DNA of 64,000 bases from Gracilaria gracilis (GCA_030374805.1 JARGSG010000015.1:124001-188000), one strand, 5' to 3'; shown: positions 41,792 through 51,832, numbered from the stretch's first letter. A program made the numbers and translations. Notes: generated from the sequence alone by a model not told the origin.

Positions 41792-42814
41792 CGTACGCCT
41801 CCTATCTTATTTTTTTTGGTTTGATTTGTCACCCGCGCCGCCGTTGCCCATTGGTCACTCTGTGAGTTGTTAGTCTGTTGTTAGCGTGTGCTTCTTTTTT
41901 TTTTTTTTTTGTTTTGCGCTTTCTTTTTTGCACGCAGTTTTGCTTGCCGTACGGTTGTGAGAAGTCAGAACACTTCATGAGAGCCAGATCCAAATCCAAT
42001 TTGATTCCAAGTATTTTTACGATGGCGATTGGCGGCCAAGTTCCTGCATCGCCCTTTTGTTTGGTATGATAATACTGTAGAGGCACGAAATCGTAAACCA
42101 CTTTTCTCTTGTACCGACGGTACAGTATCTACGAAGGTACCGTCGTACATTCACGTCTAAACATTCTTCGAAAATAGAACGATGCCAAAGTGTTGGCAAA
42201 GGCATCTTACGTCAAACACATAATGGCGCTCATCACGATCGGTACCGCATTTTAGTCCAATGGTTCTCTCAATTGTGGCCCGAATTGTTCCCAATCCCTA
42301 CTACAACACAGCTCATTCAACACGCTATCTGTCAAAAAGCGCTTCACAACCGAACCAAAGCTATACCCCGCGTACAGATCATCATTCACCGCCACACTAT
42401 TAATAACAAGCTCACCATGTCACATGAGTATATGGATACCCAATGGCAAGCGCTCAGCATTCCGCATAGCTTGCGTAATTCAAACCCAAATGCCGTTCAA
42501 ATCTAACTTCATCATCAGATAACATGTAGTGCACGGGCGGCCATTGTATGCAGCAAAGCTGCTTTCCATTATGCGTCCGTCATCAGTACCGCACACCCTT
42601 GGTGTGCTCCTCATCATTAAACCACAGTTATGAGTAAGATAAAGAACAACGTTCACCACCACATTATCGTTAACATGCTCCACATGTGAATTACGCACAC
42701 CCAGTGTACAACGTATTCCACAAAGCTTGTGTGCGTCACCTGCTGTTCATATCCAACTTGAGCATAAAACATCTAGTCGAAGGGGGCCATTGTGCGCAGC
42801 CAAATCAGTTTCGA
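41792..42814. other. intergenic between sigma factor and UPF3
   Basis: Convergent 3' flanks of two genes. T-runs at 41808-41821 and 41892-41911 may serve as 3' processing context. Paired GTACCGACGGTAC / GGTACCGTCGTAC words lie at 42111-42123 and 42137-42148. Two roughly 120-bp blocks near 42500 and 42750 repeat words such as CACATGTGAATTACGCAC. No coding frame is convincing. Confidence 0.5.
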
Positions 42815-44071
42815 CTATGGCATCGAAAGTGCTACACAACCTTGTTGTTCGTTCCTTGCAGAAACAGTCACCGTGCCGTTTCCATTCTGACCAAACCTCC
42901 CGCGGCCCTTTTGTCCGCGCGCATAGCGTGAACGACCAGAAGGGCCACCTCTACTAGAAGCGCCCTTTCCGCCCTGCGCACCATTGATGGATGCGGCGCT
43001 GTTCACAAATGGCGGCGAGTTAGCTGAGTTGGAGCACGTAGACGCGCTGTTTTCAACGGCACGCAGTTGACCATTTCGTCGTTCAGCGGCAGGTGACTTT
43101 GACGACTTGCTGTCCTGTACAGCTTCTTCGCGCTTGGCGGAGTTGGCGTTGTCGCCACCACGCCGCTTCTTTCGGCGCGCGCCAGCCTTGGTGGGCTCTG
43201 CGTGCTCGTTGCACTTGTTCGCTGGCGGTGTTGGCGCAGGCTGAGGCGCATTGCCACGAGGCTTGCTACGCCCTCCTCGTACAGTCGCTTTCGCCTTCTT
43301 CCTCTCATCTCGCTCGCGCCGACGTGCGCGAACGTCCTCCATGAGGGGAGTGATGACTTGTTTCTTGCCATTATTGTTGTCGCTTTCGTTTGCGCTGGCG
43401 CGACCAACAATAGTAGAGGCGGACACAAGGGTGGCGGCAAGTTCGGTTTGTTCTCGCTCGGCGTCGCCCTTGAGGTCGGCTAGAAAGTTGAGATAATCGG
43501 GATCGCTCTCGATGGTACCTTCCAGCGGAGAAGGGGGACGACGTCTGTTGAGGGGTGGGGTGGACTGGTACATGGCTCGCTCAACACGTGCGTAGTAGTC
43601 AGTGCCGCTCTGCAGCGAGCTATCAACGGTCTTGGCGGTGGCAGCGAATTTGAAGGCGTCGAATTGCTGGAAGAAATGGCTGGCATCATCAAGCTTCTCG
43701 AACGCCAAGTACGCGACGGAATGCCTGACAACCTGCGCGGAACGCTTGACGGCGCCAACGGCCTCAAGCTTGCCGGGATAGTACGCGGTCCAAAGCGCCT
43801 TGTCAGCGCCGTTGGGGCCGGCATGCGAGCTGAACTCCTCGGCCGTGAGCGTGGGAGGCAATCGTCGCACGATGAGCTTGACGGCTATGGTGGGCGCAGG
43901 CGCTCTCTTTCTCGCCCTGTTCTTCGGGCGCGCGCGCGAGCGCGACGCAGGCTGCTGCGGAGGAGGGGGACGAGGGGGACGACGACGCGGACGCGCGCCG
44001 TTCGGCGGCGGACGAGACGCGCCCGACCGGTCGCCGGCGGCGCGGCCTCGCCGCGCGGGAGCTCTATCCAT
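42815..44071 (-). CDS. UPF3: UPF3 (Smg-4/UPF3 family), nonsense-mediated decay factor
   Basis: 418 codons from the ATG at 44071 (MDRAPARRGRAAG). After a basic, Pro/Arg-rich 60-residue leader comes the Smg4/UPF3 RNA-recognition-like domain at about 62-168: IAVKLIVRRLPPTLTAEEFS, ALWTAYYPGK, RHSVAYLAFEKLDDASHFFQ and YYARVERAMYQSTPP, the last matching the family VEYAPYQ site. The rest is low complexity, with basic runs and a Gly/Arg-rich tail (GRSRYARGQKGRGRFGQ). UPF3 bridges the exon-junction complex to UPF2 in nonsense-mediated decay. Divergent from DPH5. GC-rich, intronless. Confidence 0.85.
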   Translation of the reverse strand: MDRAPARRGRAAGDRSGASRPPPNGARPRRRPPRPPPPQQPASRSRARPKNRARKRAPAPTIAVKLIVRRLPPTLTAEEFSSHAGPNGADKALWTAYYPGKLEAVGAVKRSAQVVRHSVAYLAFEKLDDASHFFQQFDAFKFAATAKTVDSSLQSGTDYYARVERAMYQSTPPLNRRRPPSPLEGTIESDPDYLNFLADLKGDAEREQTELAATLVSASTIVGRASANESDNNNGKKQVITPLMEDVRARRRERDERKKAKATVRGGRSKPRGNAPQPAPTPPANKCNEHAEPTKAGARRKKRRGGDNANSAKREEAVQDSKSSKSPAAERRNGQLRAVENSASTCSNSANSPPFVNSAASINGAQGGKGASSRGGPSGRSRYARGQKGRGRFGQNGNGTVTVSARNEQQGCVALSMP

Positions 44072-44444
44072 CACGGTGGGTGCGTGTGCGACCGCCGCTT
44101 ACATCGGACGACTCACTTCACTGCTGAGGGGGGGGGGGGGGGGGCGGAAGTGGCGTGCGGATAGTGTGACGCGGCGCGTCAGCTGCTGCGGGCTGTGTCG
44201 CACTGAATTTAGCGCGCGGCGCGTGGTCGTCGTGTGCCGCTCGCGTGCTGCCGCGCCGCGCGCACACCGCCGCGCGTTGCGTGTTTTTGGCGCTTTTTTA
44301 CGCGCCAGCGCCGCGACACACACTCGGCGTGCGCCCCGCCCGATGCTCGCGCGCCCGAGCAAGCGGCCGCACCCGCTCGCGCATCGCCCGCCGCCGTCGT
44401 CAGCTCTTACTGCACCTGCTGCTTTCTAGGCTGTCGATTGCCGC
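44072..44444. promoter_or_regulatory. bidirectional promoter region, UPF3/DPH5
   Basis: A 373-bp, very GC-rich spacer between divergent starts. It contains a run of 17 G (44128-44144) and many GCGCGC/CGCGCC words. No TATA box seen. Confidence 0.5.
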
Positions 44445-45338
44445 ATGGCGCCCGCCACCATTCACTCCTCGTCCACGCAAGACGCCCACAGTTCCGCTGC
44501 GCCCCGTGCGAGCGCAGAGCCTGGCCTACACATCATCGGGCTTGGTCTCGGCGATGAGAACGATATCACGCTTCGCGGGCTGCAACTTGTCAAGTGTGCC
44601 TCTCAAGTGTTCCTCGAGGCGTACACGTCCATCCTCTCTGTCTCAGCGGAGCGGCTAGAAAAGTTCTATGGCCGTCAGGTCACTGTTGCCGATCGCGAGT
44701 TCGTAGAAGAGCGCGCAGAGATCATTCTTGACGCTGCCAGCCAGCCTGGCGGCGCTGCCTTCTTGGTGGTTGGAGATCCGTTTGGTGCCACCACACACTC
44801 CGATTTATGGCTTCGTGCGCGCGAAAGATCTATCCCGGTCAACGTGGTGCACAATGCCAGCATAATGAACGCCGTCGCTGTTACCGGCCTGCAGCTTTAT
44901 CAATTTGGCCAAGCTATTAGCGTTTGCTTCTGGACTCAGACAGATCGCCCTACTAGCTATTACCCGAAGCTCGTGTCTAATCGCCAGCTTGGTATGCATA
45001 CGCTATGTCTTCTTGACATCAAGGTAAAGGAACCCTCTTTGGAAAGTTTGGCGCGCGGCAAGAAGCACTACGAGCCACCACGCTACATGACCGTCAACCA
45101 AGCCGTGGAGCAGCTCCTTGAAATTGACAAATTGCTGGCGTGTAATGAGCTTGATGAAACATCTATGGCTGTCGGCGTCGCCAGAATAGGTCAGCCAGAC
45201 CAGCTCATCCGCTACGCTTCACTGGCCCAGCTTTCGAAAATAGACTTTGGCCCCCCTCTGCACTCCCTCATAATCCCTGCTCGCGATCTACACTTCCATG
45301 AACTGGAAGTGCTCAACTGCTTCAAGCCCGTCCCTTGA
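44445..45338 (+). CDS. DPH5: diphthine methyl ester synthase
   Basis: 297 codons. A 27-residue Ser/Ala-rich extension precedes the tetrapyrrole-methylase fold, which starts GLHIIGLGLGDENDITLRG (27-45). Further signatures: CASQVFLEAYTSIL, GDPFGATTHSDL (110-121), NAVAVTGLQLYQFGQAISV, the TSYYPKLVSNRQLGMHTLCL segment and LIRYASLAQLSKIDFG. DPH5 methylates the modified His of elongation factor 2 with S-adenosylmethionine during diphthamide synthesis. Length and motif order match eukaryotic DPH5 (about 285 residues). Cytosolic role expected, and the short extension has no clear targeting character. Confidence 0.95.
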   Translation: MAPATIHSSSTQDAHSSAAPRASAEPGLHIIGLGLGDENDITLRGLQLVKCASQVFLEAYTSILSVSAERLEKFYGRQVTVADREFVEERAEIILDAASQPGGAAFLVVGDPFGATTHSDLWLRARERSIPVNVVHNASIMNAVAVTGLQLYQFGQAISVCFWTQTDRPTSYYPKLVSNRQLGMHTLCLLDIKVKEPSLESLARGKKHYEPPRYMTVNQAVEQLLEIDKLLACNELDETSMAVGVARIGQPDQLIRYASLAQLSKIDFGPPLHSLIIPARDLHFHELEVLNCFKPVP

Positions 45339-45502
45339 ACTTTTGAATGCGACTAGCACCATCAACATCAACAGAAGAGCATGTTTTTGATCCTGAAAGA
45401 ACTATAGAACACAATTTTGATGCTCCTTTTATGTGATTCCTTCCAGTCAAGGATTCCGCTTCGACACACTGATTGCTCTGTGCAGTCAGTTTTGCTACAA
45501 GT

Positions 45503-45703
45503 CTAGGAAAATACCGTAACGTTTATCTCATCCGTTGGAGGTACAGAGTGCGATTTGGGAGGGTCTGTTCGACTAGAGCGACCCCGCAGAATCTCCTTTG
45601 CGTATAGGCCAATGTAAATGGTCACGTGCAGCACTTGCAAGTAGGCCCAAGGCGGTAGAACGGCCCTGACAATACGCGGGCCGCTGTTCTTACGTACATA
45701 CAT
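45503..45703 (-). CDS. possible small single-pass membrane protein (66 aa)
   Basis: ATG-started 66-codon frame (MYVRKNSGPRIVRAVLPPWA) with one hydrophobic segment (AVLPPWAYLQVLHVTIYIGL) flanked by positive charges and a short polar tail. This resembles small mitochondrial or plastid subunits in shape only; no family recognised. Its 3' end faces DPH5 across 165 bp. Confidence 0.35.
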   Translation of the reverse strand: MYVRKNSGPRIVRAVLPPWAYLQVLHVTIYIGLYAKEILRGRSSRTDPPKSHSVPPTDEINVTVFS

Positions 45704-46773
45704 TCGTCTTGGGGACTACATTAGGGCTTGAAGGCAGAGCTGTCAATTGCTTGCGTTATAAAGGAGAGCTTTCTCATGTGGAAAAGAGATATAAGGTAGA
45801 CCACAGCAGTTTCATCTACATCTAAAAACGATATCTGAAACTCAGTTCAGTTTGTATTAAGGGTGTAACCAATAGCACATCCGAAGCTTTTTGGGTTGCA
45901 CATCTGCGTTAGCATATGTCTATGGCGTATGTACGACATCCGTCTTCTTGCATTTATCGCAAGGGTTAAACATTGTTAGTATTACAAATACATGCAATAG
46001 CGCGGCTACTTGAAAGGAGAGAGAGATGTATATCTACAGAGGAAGAGAGAGAGCGCGCGTGTTACGTCATCGTAGCAGTAGCAGGTCTCGTTGAAGGCAA
46101 AAACCTGTACTACAGCCGCACAAAAGTGTACATATGTATCGATTGACATGTTGAGAAGACTGTATAAGCATCTCGAACGGGTACAGTATGCGAATGACTA
46201 AGGTTCAATGCCCGTTGCCCTGACGATCGCAGATACTTGAACCTGCGTCAGGAGCTTTCGGCCTTTTTTGTTGTGCCCCTCTTTGGTTTGAGCCACGTGA
46301 AGAAGAAGAAGAAGAGATGGAGTGTGTTTCTCATGCGAGGTAGCGCGCAGCAATGTTTAACAAAGTGCAAAAAGAAGTAGGAAGACACGTGCGGGGAGTC
46401 AGATTACGAACTTTGATCAATGAGGTCGCTCAGATAGGTACAAGTGCCATGATGTGTCACGCAAGGCATATGCGAATTGAGGTTTGCGGTTGTACGATAC
46501 TTGGACAAAGCAGAGGACTCGACGATTGAAAAGCAAAACAAGAAACGAGCGTCGCTAGAGGTGAAGAAGTTGTTGTTTTCTTTTTAGGAGAGGAAGACGT
46601 GTAGCTCAAGGCATGTGTATCTATAGAGCATAGGCTTGGACTACACAACGGTTGTATCTATGTGCCAGAGGGAAAGAAAGAAAAAACTGGAAAACGAGAA
46701 TCACGGCGCACAAAATGCAGTAAAAGAGACGAAGAAGGAGCAAGACAGACAGATAGACAGACAGACAGGCATT
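45704..46773. other. intergenic, no supported gene
   Basis: AT-leaning spacer with GA-rich tracts (AGAGAGAGA near 46018 and 46045, GAAGAAGAAGAAGAG near 46303) and a CAGACAGATAGACAGACAGACAG run at 46743-46765 just beyond the ATP synthase gamma stop, which is likely in its 3' UTR. A 63-codon minus frame at 46457-46648 is Ser/Thr-rich and not convincing. Confidence 0.5.
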
Positions 46774-47826
46774 TTAAGAAGCCATGGAACCAGCAACAAT
46801 CTCAGAAATCTCCTGAGTAATGGCAGCTTGCCTTCCTCTGTTGTAGGTGAGGCTGAGATCCTTGCCGAGTTCCTTTGCATTATCTGACGCATTGGACATG
46901 GCGGACATACGCGCGGCCAGTTCAGAAGCGACCGATTCTTGCAGAGTACGCAGAATCTGGCCATTGAGATACAAGGGCAGGATGGCGTTGAGAATCTGTA
47001 GCGGATCTTGCTCGAAAATCATGTCTGCTGGGAAAGCGGGCGCGTCGGCATTCTGGATGGTCTCCACCTTGACGCCCAACTTGCCGTCCTTAGTAGTGAG
47101 CTGGAAGATTTCGTCTTCATCGGACTCAATGCCCTGCGGCGAGAGCGGCAGCATGGTACGCACAGAAGCCTCGGACGCAATGAGAGACACGAAGCGAGTG
47201 TACACCAACTCGACGCGATCGACATCTCCGGACAGGTATTCTGCCAGCAGCTCGTCCGAAATGGCGGTGGCCTGGTCCGCAGTGGGCGCCTGCGTGCACT
47301 GGAAGTGGCGACGAATGGTGGGCCCACGGGACTTGAAGAACGTCTGGCCCTTGTTTCCAATGGTGACCAGCTCGACGTCAATGCCCGACTTTTGCAGCTC
47401 CTGCACGCGCGCCTGCGCCTTTTTGATGACATAGGAGTTGTAGCCGCCGCACAAGCCGCGATCGCCGCTGATAAGGACGAGCACGACCTTCTTGGCGTCG
47501 CGCTGTGCCAGCAAGGGCAGGTCGGTGTAGTCGGAGTTGAGGCGGTCGATGAGGTTACCCAGCACCTGCTGCAGCGTCTCGGAGAAGGGGCGCGTGCGCA
47601 GCACGGCGTCCTGCGCGCGGCGCACCTTGGCGGCAGCGACCAGACGCATGGCGTCGGTGATCTTCTGCGTGTTTTTCACGGAGGTGATGCGGTCGCGGAT
47701 CTCGCGTAGCTGGCCGGCGCCCATGCGCAGCGGCGCGACGCGCGGGCTGACGGCGGCGGCCGTGCGCGCGCGCGGCGGCGCCAGCGAGGCGCCCGTGAAG
47801 GAGGAGACGAAGCCGGGCGCGTTCAT
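46774..47826 (-). CDS. atpC: plastid ATP synthase gamma chain
   Basis: 350 codons. The first 34 residues (MNAPGFVSSFTGASLAPPRA, then Arg/Ala/Val) are a likely plastid transit peptide with Phe6 and Phe10. The mature protein begins near MGAGQLREIRDRITSVKNTQ. Signatures: KITDAMRLVAAAKVRRAQDA, VVLVLISGDRGLCGGYNSYV, EDEIFQLTTKDGKLGVKVET (the cyanobacterial/plastid form) and the C-terminal helix SELAARMSAMSNASDNAKEL. Gamma is the rotor shaft that couples proton flow to ATP synthesis on thylakoids. The redox-regulatory loop with two Cys found in land plants and green algae is absent, as expected for a red alga. Intronless. Confidence 0.93.
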   Translation of the reverse strand: MNAPGFVSSFTGASLAPPRARTAAAVSPRVAPLRMGAGQLREIRDRITSVKNTQKITDAMRLVAAAKVRRAQDAVLRTRPFSETLQQVLGNLIDRLNSDYTDLPLLAQRDAKKVVLVLISGDRGLCGGYNSYVIKKAQARVQELQKSGIDVELVTIGNKGQTFFKSRGPTIRRHFQCTQAPTADQATAISDELLAEYLSGDVDRVELVYTRFVSLIASEASVRTMLPLSPQGIESDEDEIFQLTTKDGKLGVKVETIQNADAPAFPADMIFEQDPLQILNAILPLYLNGQILRTLQESVASELAARMSAMSNASDNAKELGKDLSLTYNRGRQAAITQEISEIVAGSMAS

Positions 47827-47879
47827 GGCGGACGGAGCGGCGGCGTGTTTTGTTTACGGCGCGGTCAAAAAGCGCGCGA

Positions 47880-48005
47880 GCTGAGCGAGCGAGCGAGCGA
47901 AGCGAAGCAAGGCGAGATTCGCAGCGAAGGGGAGCGAAGGGGAGGGGAGCGAAGGGGAGCGAATGGGAGCGAAGGGGAGCGAAGCGAAGAAGACGGGGGG
48001 GGGGG
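47880..48005 (+). repeat. GAGC and GGGAGCGAAG tandem repeats with poly-G
   Basis: GAGC repeats (47883-47905), then about six imperfect copies of GGGAGCGAAG (47930-47985) and an 11-G run (47995-48005). The block lies 50-180 bp upstream of the atpC start on the opposite strand, within its probable promoter. No other gene lies in 47827-48166. Confidence 0.7.
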
Positions 48006-48166
48006 TGCAAAAAGTTGGGTGCAGCAGTGTGGCGACGTGCGGCGTGCGGCTGTGCGTGAATGATTGGCAAATGAGCAGAACGCGAGCGCACGCGAGGGGT
48101 GCCAAGGCTGGCGGCGAGCTCAACAAAGAGCTCCTCAAGCGCGGGCGCCACGTGCACACGTAAAGT

Positions 48167-49189
48167 TTACGGGGGTTGCAGCTTGTGCGTGCGGAGCAGC
48201 TCGGCACGCAGCGAGGGCGTGAACGCCAACACGCTGCGCGCGGTGAGGTCAAAGTCGGCGGCGGCGGCGAACAAGTGGCCGCTCAGCACGACGCCGCCCG
48301 CCTGGCGGACGAGCAGCGCGCCGGCCGCTACGTCCCACGCACGCGGCCCGCGCTCGTACAGCACGTCCACGCGCCCGCTCGCCACGGCCGCCATGTTGAG
48401 CGCGCACGAGCCCAGCATGCGCACGCACTGCGCGTCGTGGCGCAGCACCGCCCCGAGCTTGGCCAGCACCCACTCCGTCTTGTGCGCGCTGCGCTCTGAC
48501 CCGGCCTCCGTCGCCACGCACGCGGAGCGCAGCGACGACACGCGCGATACGCCGATGGCGCGCCCGTTCAGCTGCGAGCGCGTCAGATGCGTCGCGCTGT
48601 ACAGCTCCTTCTGCAGCGGGTTGTATACCACCCCCACGATGAGCTGCTTCTCGTACGTGAACGCGATGCTCACCGCGCACAGCGGGATGCGGTGCACGAC
48701 TGCGCCGCCAACACAACCACGCCCTCGTCAGAACAAGCACAGCAACTTATGAGAAAGAGTAGTAGCGCACTTACAGTTGGCGGTGCCGTCAAGCGGGTCC
48801 ACGATCCACGTCGGCGCGGCGCTCCATTGCACCTCGCTCGCGCTCTCCTCGCCGATCAGCTTGTGCTGCGGGAAACGCGCGCGGATCGCGCCCAGGATCA
48901 GCGCCTCTACCGCGTGGTCCGTGTCCGTCACGGGGTCTGTAGGCGACTTGCGTGCGTAGTGGTCGTTGCGCTCCTCGCGGAACGCCGCCTCGATCAGCGC
49001 GCCGCCCTGCTTTGCTAGCGCCACCGCGAACGACAGCAGCTGCTGCGTGCCGCTCGCCGACACGTCCACTTGTTGTTGTTGTTGTTGTTGTTGTTGTTGC
49101 GTCGCGCTCATCGCTGCCAACGAACAGCAAACTGCTTTCGGTGCCACTGCTGCTGGAGGCGCCGCTCTTTGGTCAGCACTCATCATCAT
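48167..49189 (-). CDS. inositol monophosphatase family protein (2 exons)
   Basis: Exon 1 49189-48775 and exon 2 48699-48167 are joined across a 75-nt intron (GTAAGT...GCAG), giving 315 residues, or 289 from the second ATG at 49111, which fits the usual 270-290 better. A poly-Gln run from a GTT repeat (49070-49099) follows that second Met. Family motifs: SPTDPVTDTDHAVEALI, HKLIGEESASE, WIVDPLDGTANF (split by the intron after Asn) and, in exon 2, RAWDVAAGALLVRQAGGVVL. The metal-binding Glu, Asp, Asp-Gly and WDxAAG residues are all kept, so magnesium-dependent hydrolysis of inositol monophosphate or a related sugar phosphate is expected. Confidence 0.88.
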
Positions 49190-49463
49190 GAGACATGATG
49201 TCTCATTTTGACCACTTTTTCTTGAAAACGCCGCTACGCTGGCGCCAACGTGCACCCGCCACCTCTTCTCAACGACGTGTAGCTGTATGTGCAATCCAGC
49301 CACTCCCTAGATACCGCCTTCCGCGCGCGAGCACCCACTGTTCGCCCTTCGTCCTGCTTCCACACTCTGTTAACTCTCTCCGTTTAATTCTGTTACTAAT
49401 AATAGTATCGCACAACATCAACAACATCATCAACGCTACCCTTTCTACTTGCCCGCTGCAACG

Positions 49464-50021
49464 CTAAGCCAGCATCGCCCTGGGACACCCGCCGCAAAGC
49501 GACACCTTCTGATCCACAATCGCAAACACATCCAGCAACTTGCCGTTGTCAAGCTGTCGTCCCCCCAGTCCAAACGCCTCACAAACGGCCCTCTCCTCGT
49601 AAAAGCCGCGCAACGTCTGCATGCTCAGGCACCACTCGCGGTAGAACATGCGCTGCCTCACCACCACGCGGTTGGTGAGCACCAGGAAGCAGAAGCACCA
49701 CGCGGCGTTCTTGGGCGTGGTGGAGATGCAAATGTCCGCCACCTGCTCCGCCACCGGCCCGTCGTCACGCAACGTGCACGGCGGCTTGAACTGCGTGCAC
49801 ACGCGCCCGGACTTGTCGATCAACGCCGGGCAACACGGCGAGCCCACCGCCGACGCCGCCTCGCGGTTCGACGGGCATTGCGAGTCGTCGCAGCGGATGC
49901 ACGCCGACGGGCAGCACGCCGTGCCCGTCAGCTGGTTGTTCTCGCACTTTGTGTCGAACGCGCCGTGCGTAACGGCGCACAAAATGGGCGCCACCGCCAG
50001 CAACACGTACATGTGCTTCAT
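49464..50021 (-). CDS. secreted cysteine-rich protein (185 aa)
   Basis: The ATG at 50021 gives MKHMYVLLAVAPILCAVTHG, a clear signal peptide with likely cleavage after THG-A. The mature part starts with a Cys-rich block (CENNQLTGTACCPSACIRCD, then SQCPSNREA, SPCCPALIDKSGRVCTQFKP, PC) and continues with a less Cys-rich region ending CGGCPRAM. About 16 Cys in all, an even number suiting disulfide bonding outside the cell. The upstream open frame to 50189 lacks signal-peptide character and is 5' UTR. I recognise no family. It could be a cell-wall or extracellular defence protein (guess). Confidence 0.6.
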   Translation of the reverse strand: MKHMYVLLAVAPILCAVTHGAFDTKCENNQLTGTACCPSACIRCDDSQCPSNREAASAVGSPCCPALIDKSGRVCTQFKPPCTLRDDGPVAEQVADICISTTPKNAAWCFCFLVLTNRVVVRQRMFYREWCLSMQTLRGFYEERAVCEAFGLGGRQLDNGKLLDVFAIVDQKVSLCGGCPRAMLA

Positions 50022-51319
50022 CGTGAGAGCGAGCGGCAGAGGGCGGGGGAGAGATGAGTCGCAGAAGGGTGCGGAAGGCGCTTGGTTTCGTTGCTCGTGA
50101 TGCGGATAGCAGACGTGCGATGGGACGCTGGTGAGAAGCTGGTGAGAAGCTGGTGAGCGCGCCGCTACACACTCACGTCTATCACGCACATGGCCCCTTT
50201 TTATACTGCGAGCGGCGCTTTAATAATCGCGCGCCGGCGCCGTCGCTCCCACGCGCTCGCGCTTGCATCATACGATGTTTGGTTTATGGTATCATACGCG
50301 GAGTTGACACACAATTGACGTCGGCTCTCGCTCGCTCTCTGTTTGTGATTCGCCAGTCGCCACGTGGAGACGATCGAAGTAATGCTTTTTGAATTGCTTT
50401 CCCGCGACAAGTTTGCGCGCGCTTTTGGCGGGGGTTGACACGCGTTTAGGGCTTCATACGGCGGCGGCGAGACGCTGAATTTGGGAGCGGCGCGCAACAG
50501 CGGCGCGCAACAGCGGCGCGCCGGCGAGAAGCGTGTGCGGCGCCAATTGCAGTTTGGTGGCAGCTGCTTGTGTGCGCAAGCTTGCGCTGTTTGTGACGGT
50601 GGCTTGACGCTGATCGCGGTGGCGGTGCCGCGCAACCACGTCGGCCACCGCGCGTGGCGCCGACACGCATCACGTGTGCTCCTCCTCACCGGCAGCTTGC
50701 AGCCTGCATCGCTTCCTGCTCGTTCATACAGTAATATTTTTTATATTTATTAAAGTTAAGGCTAATCGTGCGCCGCTTCATTCATCGCTGCCTTGAATGG
50801 AATCTTCCCTTTCTGCGCGCCCTTTTTGAGCTGTTTCATGCTCATCATCAATGATGCGTGTTTCTCTGCCCTCGGCCGTGATGAATTCAAACCGCATGCT
50901 TCAGAGCTGACGCTCAGCGTCGCGACGCTCAGCGTCAGCTCACAGCCATTCTTCCACTCTGTCCGGCTGCATCGGAACAAAGCTACAAGCTTGTAACTTT
51001 ACTGTACCAAGCGAACGTTAGCTTTGAGATGCAGCCAGCGCCCTAAAAAGGCACAACCTCACGTTCATTATCCAATTTTCATGCACAAGAAAGAAAATAA
51101 AAAAAGTACTAAAGTCCGCCAGCATCCCTTCGCCGTCAAGAACCACAACCCATGCTTCATTCTCGTCTTTCAGCCTGAAAGTTTCAGCCACGCCCAACAT
51201 CGGCTCTTTCCCATTTCTCTCGTTTCTCGATCAACATACATCCCCTCATCCACTTGCGCACCGAAAAAGTACACGTCTGCCACGCTAACTAATATGTGAT
51301 CCGACGTCAATCGAGGCAG
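50022..51319. other. intergenic with a long palindrome
   Basis: GC-rich up to about 50.7 kb (promoter side of the secreted protein, tandem GCGGCGCGCAACA at 50483-50520), then AT-rich. Contains the 38-bp palindrome annotated separately. Short frames on both strands at 50762-50996 owe their mirror similarity to that palindrome. A minus frame at 51018-51200 (MLGVAETFRLKDENEAWVVV) looks protein-like over 30 codons but has no known match. Confidence 0.45.
50904..50941. repeat. 38-bp near-perfect palindrome
   Basis: GAGCTGACGCTCAGCGTCG pairs with CGACGCTCAGCGTCAGCTC with only two symmetric mismatches and no loop; it also consists of internal GACGCTCAGCGTC repeats. Confidence 0.9.
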
Positions 51320-51322
51320 TAA

Positions 51323-51832
51323 GAGCACCCCTATCAGTCAAGCCATATTTCGAAGCTAAAATGCCAAAAAGCCAAACAACGAGAGTACGAGCATCCCCGT
51401 AAAGTTAGATACAGCAAGATGCTGTATCTACTCTCTTGCACAACTCTGGCTATGATGACCGATACGTCTTCCGACGAAGAGGTAAACATTTTTAGTGACG
51501 ATGAGCACTGTGCAGTCCGTAGCGCAACAGCAGTGGTCCAAGTACTACAGCAGTCACTGAGAACTTCATCAAACCATGGAAGAGTGCCATCTTTGCGTTT
51601 GAAGTTGGCGCCAAAATGACTACAGCGCGCGCGACGTGGCCAGTTTTGATTCGTTCTTCTGTTTGGCTTTCAAGCTAAACTGAAAGCCAAATCTCATCCC
51701 TTTTGGCATTTCAAATAGCTTGAAAGCCAAATTTTTTGGCTTTAGCTCGTCTGATAGGGTTGCAAAAAGCCATGCCAAAGCCATAAATATAGCTTTTTAG
51801 CTATTTGGCAAGGCTGATAGATAGGGATGCTC
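51323..51832 (+). mobile_element. PIF/Harbinger-derived MITE (510 bp)
   Basis: Flanked by TAA on both sides (51320-51322 and 51833-51835), the 3-bp duplication of PIF/Harbinger. Terminal inverted repeats are GAGCACCCCTATCAGTCAAG on the left and the complement of CTTGCC...GATAGGGATGCTC on the right. Internally an ATG frame (MTDTSSDEEVNIFSDDEHC, from about 51452) shares its N-terminus with the PIF transposase relic at 24674. The rest of the transposase is deleted, so this is a non-autonomous internal-deletion derivative. AT-rich TTGGC words fill the right arm. Confidence 0.75.

Noticed and set aside
42815..44164. Possible plus-strand genes opposite UPF3
   Set aside because: The UPF3 domain on the minus strand is clear; the plus frames are Arg/Pro-rich shadows.
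46200..46220. tRNA T-loop-like GGTTCAATGCC
   Set aside because: No matching acceptor, D or anticodon stems around it.
47008..47709. 233-codon plus-strand frame antisense to atpC
   Set aside because: A mirror of conserved atpC codons; Val/Leu/His-rich shadow.
50201..50689. 162-codon minus-strand frame
   Set aside because: Arg/Ala/Ser-rich translation of a GC-rich spacer, with no ATG context or homology.
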